Below, piece by piece: positions 5,716-7,883 of a stretch of DNA of 7,883 bases. The translations under genes were made by a program, and so were the position numbers. The notes beneath the pieces were generated by a model. That model saw nothing but the letters and a program-made list of their open reading frames with translations. It was not told the DNA's origin and did no database searches. Source of the stretch: Bacteroidota bacterium (lineage in GTDB: Bacteria > Bacteroidota > Bacteroidia > Chitinophagales > Chitinophagaceae); contig JAFAGE010000007.1 in NCBI GenBank assembly GCA_023423015.1, forward strand, positions 1 to 7,883, in the 5' to 3' direction. How positions within the stretch are numbered: position 1 is the stretch's first letter; each line of letters opens with the position of its first letter.

Positions 5716-6699
5716 TTATCCATGAACATACGCAAGGTATATGGCATAGGCGAAGGTTATCCAGTGCAGTGATTGTGTTAACAAAACTTTTCGTTCGGGG
5801 TAATAGTAAGTAGCGGCATGGAAGGCGGCGAGAGGCACCAGGGCGAACATCCAGTTAACGTAATTTACACCCCCGTTTACGAGGATTACGAAAATGGACA
5901 TAATCATGAGGAGCAGGAGCAGGCTCCAACCCTTTCGGATCTGAATCAGCATCTTATTAAGGTTGGTTTGCACGAAATATCCTCCCACAATAAAAGGCAA
6001 CACAAGCAGAATCAGGCTGATGGTGATGAAAAACGACGACGGCATAGCCGGAAAGTCAATATGTATTGAGGGCACCAGGTGTGCCCATTGCCATTTGTTG
6101 GTGATAAGCGGCTCCAATGCGAGGAAATAGTAGGGAGCAGTCAGACCCAGAAAACCTGTTAGCCATTCCCTTATCCTGAATGGGCGCATAATAAAAAGCG
6201 TGAATGGCATCATGAGCAGGTAAATAATCGCCGGTTCATAAAGCAGGGTGATAATGCCGGTCATCACGCCGATATTGAATATCCCTCCGAGTGGTTTTGC
6301 TGTATTGTAAAGATTTACCATCCGGTAAAACATCAGCAACAGGAAAGTGTTTACAAGCAGGGGCGCAGAAAAATGATTCCATTCTACGAACAGTGACGAC
6401 AATAACATATACGCCATACCCGGCAGGTAATTCGGTTTTGGCAACATCTTAAGGTCGATCGTGATACGGTTGATCAGCGTAGCCTGAGCGTAGATGAGAA
6501 GAAAAGCGAATATACCGTAAACGAAAGCGGGGATGCCGACAGGTTCCAGTAACCGAAGCAACAGTTCATACAAATAATGGTCTTCCTGCTGCCTCAGCGG
6601 CATTGAAGGCTGAAGAAGGATACCGAATTTGAGAACGAGTCCGTAAACCAGGAGAAGTAAACTATTGCCAGGATTTTTTTGTCGGAAAATGCCTACCAC
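5716..6699 (-). CDS. Polytopic membrane protein, DUF6427-like
   Basis: Integral inner-membrane protein of 327 residues with about nine to ten hydrophobic segments (roughly 11-30, 52-77, 92-124, 138-173, 180-197, 220-243, 257-277, 281-299, 309-325). There is no signal peptide, soluble domain or obvious catalytic motif. The short start MVGIFRQKNPGNS and the internal MRPFRIREWLTGFLGLTAPY (171-190) resemble, from memory, the uncharacterised Bacteroidota family DUF6427. The function is unknown. The start codon is GTG at 6699: an in-frame stop lies two codons upstream (6703-6705), and the next ATG would remove the first hydrophobic segment. The upstream gene stops only 10 bases before it, so they are almost surely cotranscribed. 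No clear intrinsic terminator follows; the heptanucleotide array begins immediately after the stop. A glycan-related membrane enzyme or transporter cannot be excluded. Confidence 0.8.
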   Translation of the reverse strand: MVGIFRQKNPGNSLLLLVYGLVLKFGILLQPSMPLRQQEDHYLYELLLRLLEPVGIPAFVYGIFAFLLIYAQATLINRITIDLKMLPKPNYLPGMAYMLLSSLFVEWNHFSAPLLVNTFLLLMFYRMVNLYNTAKPLGGIFNIGVMTGIITLLYEPAIIYLLMMPFTLFIMRPFRIREWLTGFLGLTAPYYFLALEPLITNKWQWAHLVPSIHIDFPAMPSSFFITISLILLVLPFIVGGYFVQTNLNKMLIQIRKGWSLLLLLMIMSIFVILVNGGVNYVNWMFALVPLAAFHAATYYYPERKVLLTQSLHWITFAYAIYLAYVHG

Positions 6700-6709
6700 C
6701 CGCTAATGT

Positions 6710-7883
6710 TTAGAAATCAATTTTAGCGAAAATAAGATAGTTCCTGAACTGGCATGGCATAATGATGCTTCGTGCGCTGACCTGTTTGCCGAAGCGCGGC
6801 ATAAATTCGATGCTTCTGTCAAGATTTCTCAGGGTAGGATGACGCGTGATTTTTCCTTCCGAACCTACGCTCTGGTCATTCAGCAGCAGTGTTCTTCGTT
6901 CGTATACATTGAACAGAAAATGCAACTCACCACCCGTGTTCATCACCTGGTGCGAAATCAGGCCATCGGTCTGATCGTCGAACTGGCTTTTGGGAATAAC
7001 GTTGGTCCACTCCAGGCTATCCAGCTTGTTGAAGGAAAGCACGAAAATATTTTCCGCATGATAACGGGTAGCAGACCCTCCCCAACGGTTCCAGGGAACT
7101 CCATATGAGCCGTAGTAAAAAGGCGAGTAATAATAATTTGTATAAGGCGACGCCCATGGATTATTCCAGTTCATATAATCCCAGCGGTTGAATGGTCCAC
7201 CGCCACGGGTCGTTGTGTACATCGATTCTGCAACCAGGAGATAGCCCCCGTCTTTGCGGATAATGATGTTCTTGATAAAATAATCGTTGAAGGCTATGCG
7301 AAGATTTGCATCCTGGCCCTTGGCCTGGGCCCGCATTTCATCAGTAAACGGCAACATCTGCGTTCTGAATATCGAAGATGAGGTGCGGTCCCACACCACC
7401 GTATATAATCCTTCTATGTTACCCCTGCGCTGTTTATAATACAATGCAGAGAACAGGTATCGCCTGTTGGTATTATCAATTTTCACTTTAACGTCGTCGA
7501 GCACACGATCGCCTGTTTTCATGTCGTAGATCACGAACTCTGCAGCATCGGGTTCCTTCATCACCAGCGAGAGGTTTGTCACAAAATCTCCTCCGCCCTT
7601 ACGCACAAATTTCCCGAAAACAAGCGTCCCTTCATTGTCGAGCAGGAAGTCGGTGAAGTAATCATTCTTTTCCTCCATCGGCATGTTCAGCTGCTGCTTA
7701 TTGCGGAGTTGAAGTTGATCATCAAACAATAAGGTAGTAAACAGGAAATTCCTGGGATTGCGGCTGTTGATCTTGAAGATCATGATCTTCTTCTTGTCGT
7801 CGCTGTAAATGGTGGTGTAGATTTTGTTGTTGGCCGACCATCCGATACGGGTCGTGTCGAGTTCAATCGGCTTCGACATCAGG
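6710..7883 (-). CDS. Unrecognised protein, C-terminal portion (5' end outside the window)
   Basis: I do not recognise this family. The frame is open to the right edge, so the ATG at 7879 is probably internal; 389 residues follow it. It is rich in beta-strand-like stretches (VIYDMKTGDRVLDDV, GLYTVVWDRTSSSIF, GGYLLVAESMYTTT, ENIFVLSFNKLDSLEW, GELHFLFNVYERRTLL), alternating with turns. That would suit a propeller-like or other all-beta extracytoplasmic protein, but this is inference; any signal peptide would lie outside the window. Residues 226-269 form a low-complexity segment packed with Tyr, Trp, Phe, Asn, Pro and Gly (15 aromatics in 44) and bordered by NRW at both ends. I see no catalytic motif and no membrane segment. 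It ends at a TAA 10 bases before the GTG of the membrane protein, suggesting the two gene products act together, perhaps at the envelope. Confidence 0.8.
   Translation of the reverse strand, partial: LMSKPIELDTTRIGWSANNKIYTTIYSDDKKKIMIFKINSRNPRNFLFTTLLFDDQLQLRNKQQLNMPMEEKNDYFTDFLLDNEGTLVFGKFVRKGGGDFVTNLSLVMKEPDAAEFVIYDMKTGDRVLDDVKVKIDNTNRRYLFSALYYKQRRGNIEGLYTVVWDRTSSSIFRTQMLPFTDEMRAQAKGQDANLRIAFNDYFIKNIIIRKDGGYLLVAESMYTTTRGGGPFNRWDYMNWNNPWASPYTNYYYSPFYYGSYGVPWNRWGGSATRYHAENIFVLSFNKLDSLEWTNVIPKSQFDDQTDGLISHQVMNTGGELHFLFNVYERRTLLLNDQSVGSEGKITRHPTLRNLDRSIEFMPRFGKQVSARSIIMPCQFRNYLIFAKIDF

Noticed and set aside
1..7883. Defence system, mobile element, CRISPR array or biosynthetic cluster
   Set aside because: No transposase, integrase, nuclease-effector pair, spaced direct repeats, target-site duplications or tRNA-flanked insertion was seen. 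Apart from the two unassigned genes, the genes are ordinary chromosomal functions.

Overview
The window reads as ordinary chromosome from a member of the Bacteroidota. I would lean towards the Chitinophagia/Sphingobacteriia side of that phylum, but the sequence does not settle the class. Support for the phylum: no start shows a convincing Shine-Dalgarno; the candidate promoters fit the Bacteroidota pattern (TTTG near -33, TAnnTTTG near -7); the DsbD, UvrA and ECF sigma proteins look like Bacteroidota versions; and there is a membrane protein resembling the DUF6427 family. There is no sign of a phage, insertion sequence, CRISPR array, tRNA or rRNA.

Layout. Bases 1-1933 (minus) hold the first 644 codons of uvrA, cut by the window edge inside its second Walker A motif. 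A 265-base divergent spacer (1934-2198) separates it from a plus-strand ECF-type sigma factor (2199-2783). The spacer carries a candidate sigma-gene promoter, a leader almost free of G, and a small hairpin over the start codon. The sigma gene ends at a textbook intrinsic terminator (2821-2847). A 63-bp array of degenerate heptanucleotides (2848-2910) follows with no gap.

From 2917 to the right edge every gene is on the minus strand. In transcription order they are: the C-terminal part of a large protein I cannot name (right edge to 6710); a polytopic membrane protein 10 bases later (6699-5716); a 145-base spacer with a second heptanucleotide array and a good promoter; purQ (5570-4872); and, 14 bases after purQ, a dsbD-like membrane thiol-disulfide reductase (4857-2917).

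There are two likely transcription units on this strand: unknown protein plus membrane protein, and purQ plus dsbD. The functions are mixed: nucleotide excision repair, transcription control, purine synthesis and envelope redox. I see no multi-gene system built for a single job and no convincing new biological system. The most unusual items are the two heptanucleotide arrays, which keep a strict 7-base register while the unit changes and sit just after the stop codons of two unrelated genes. Next is a DsbD whose N-terminal periplasmic domain lacks both cysteines expected there.
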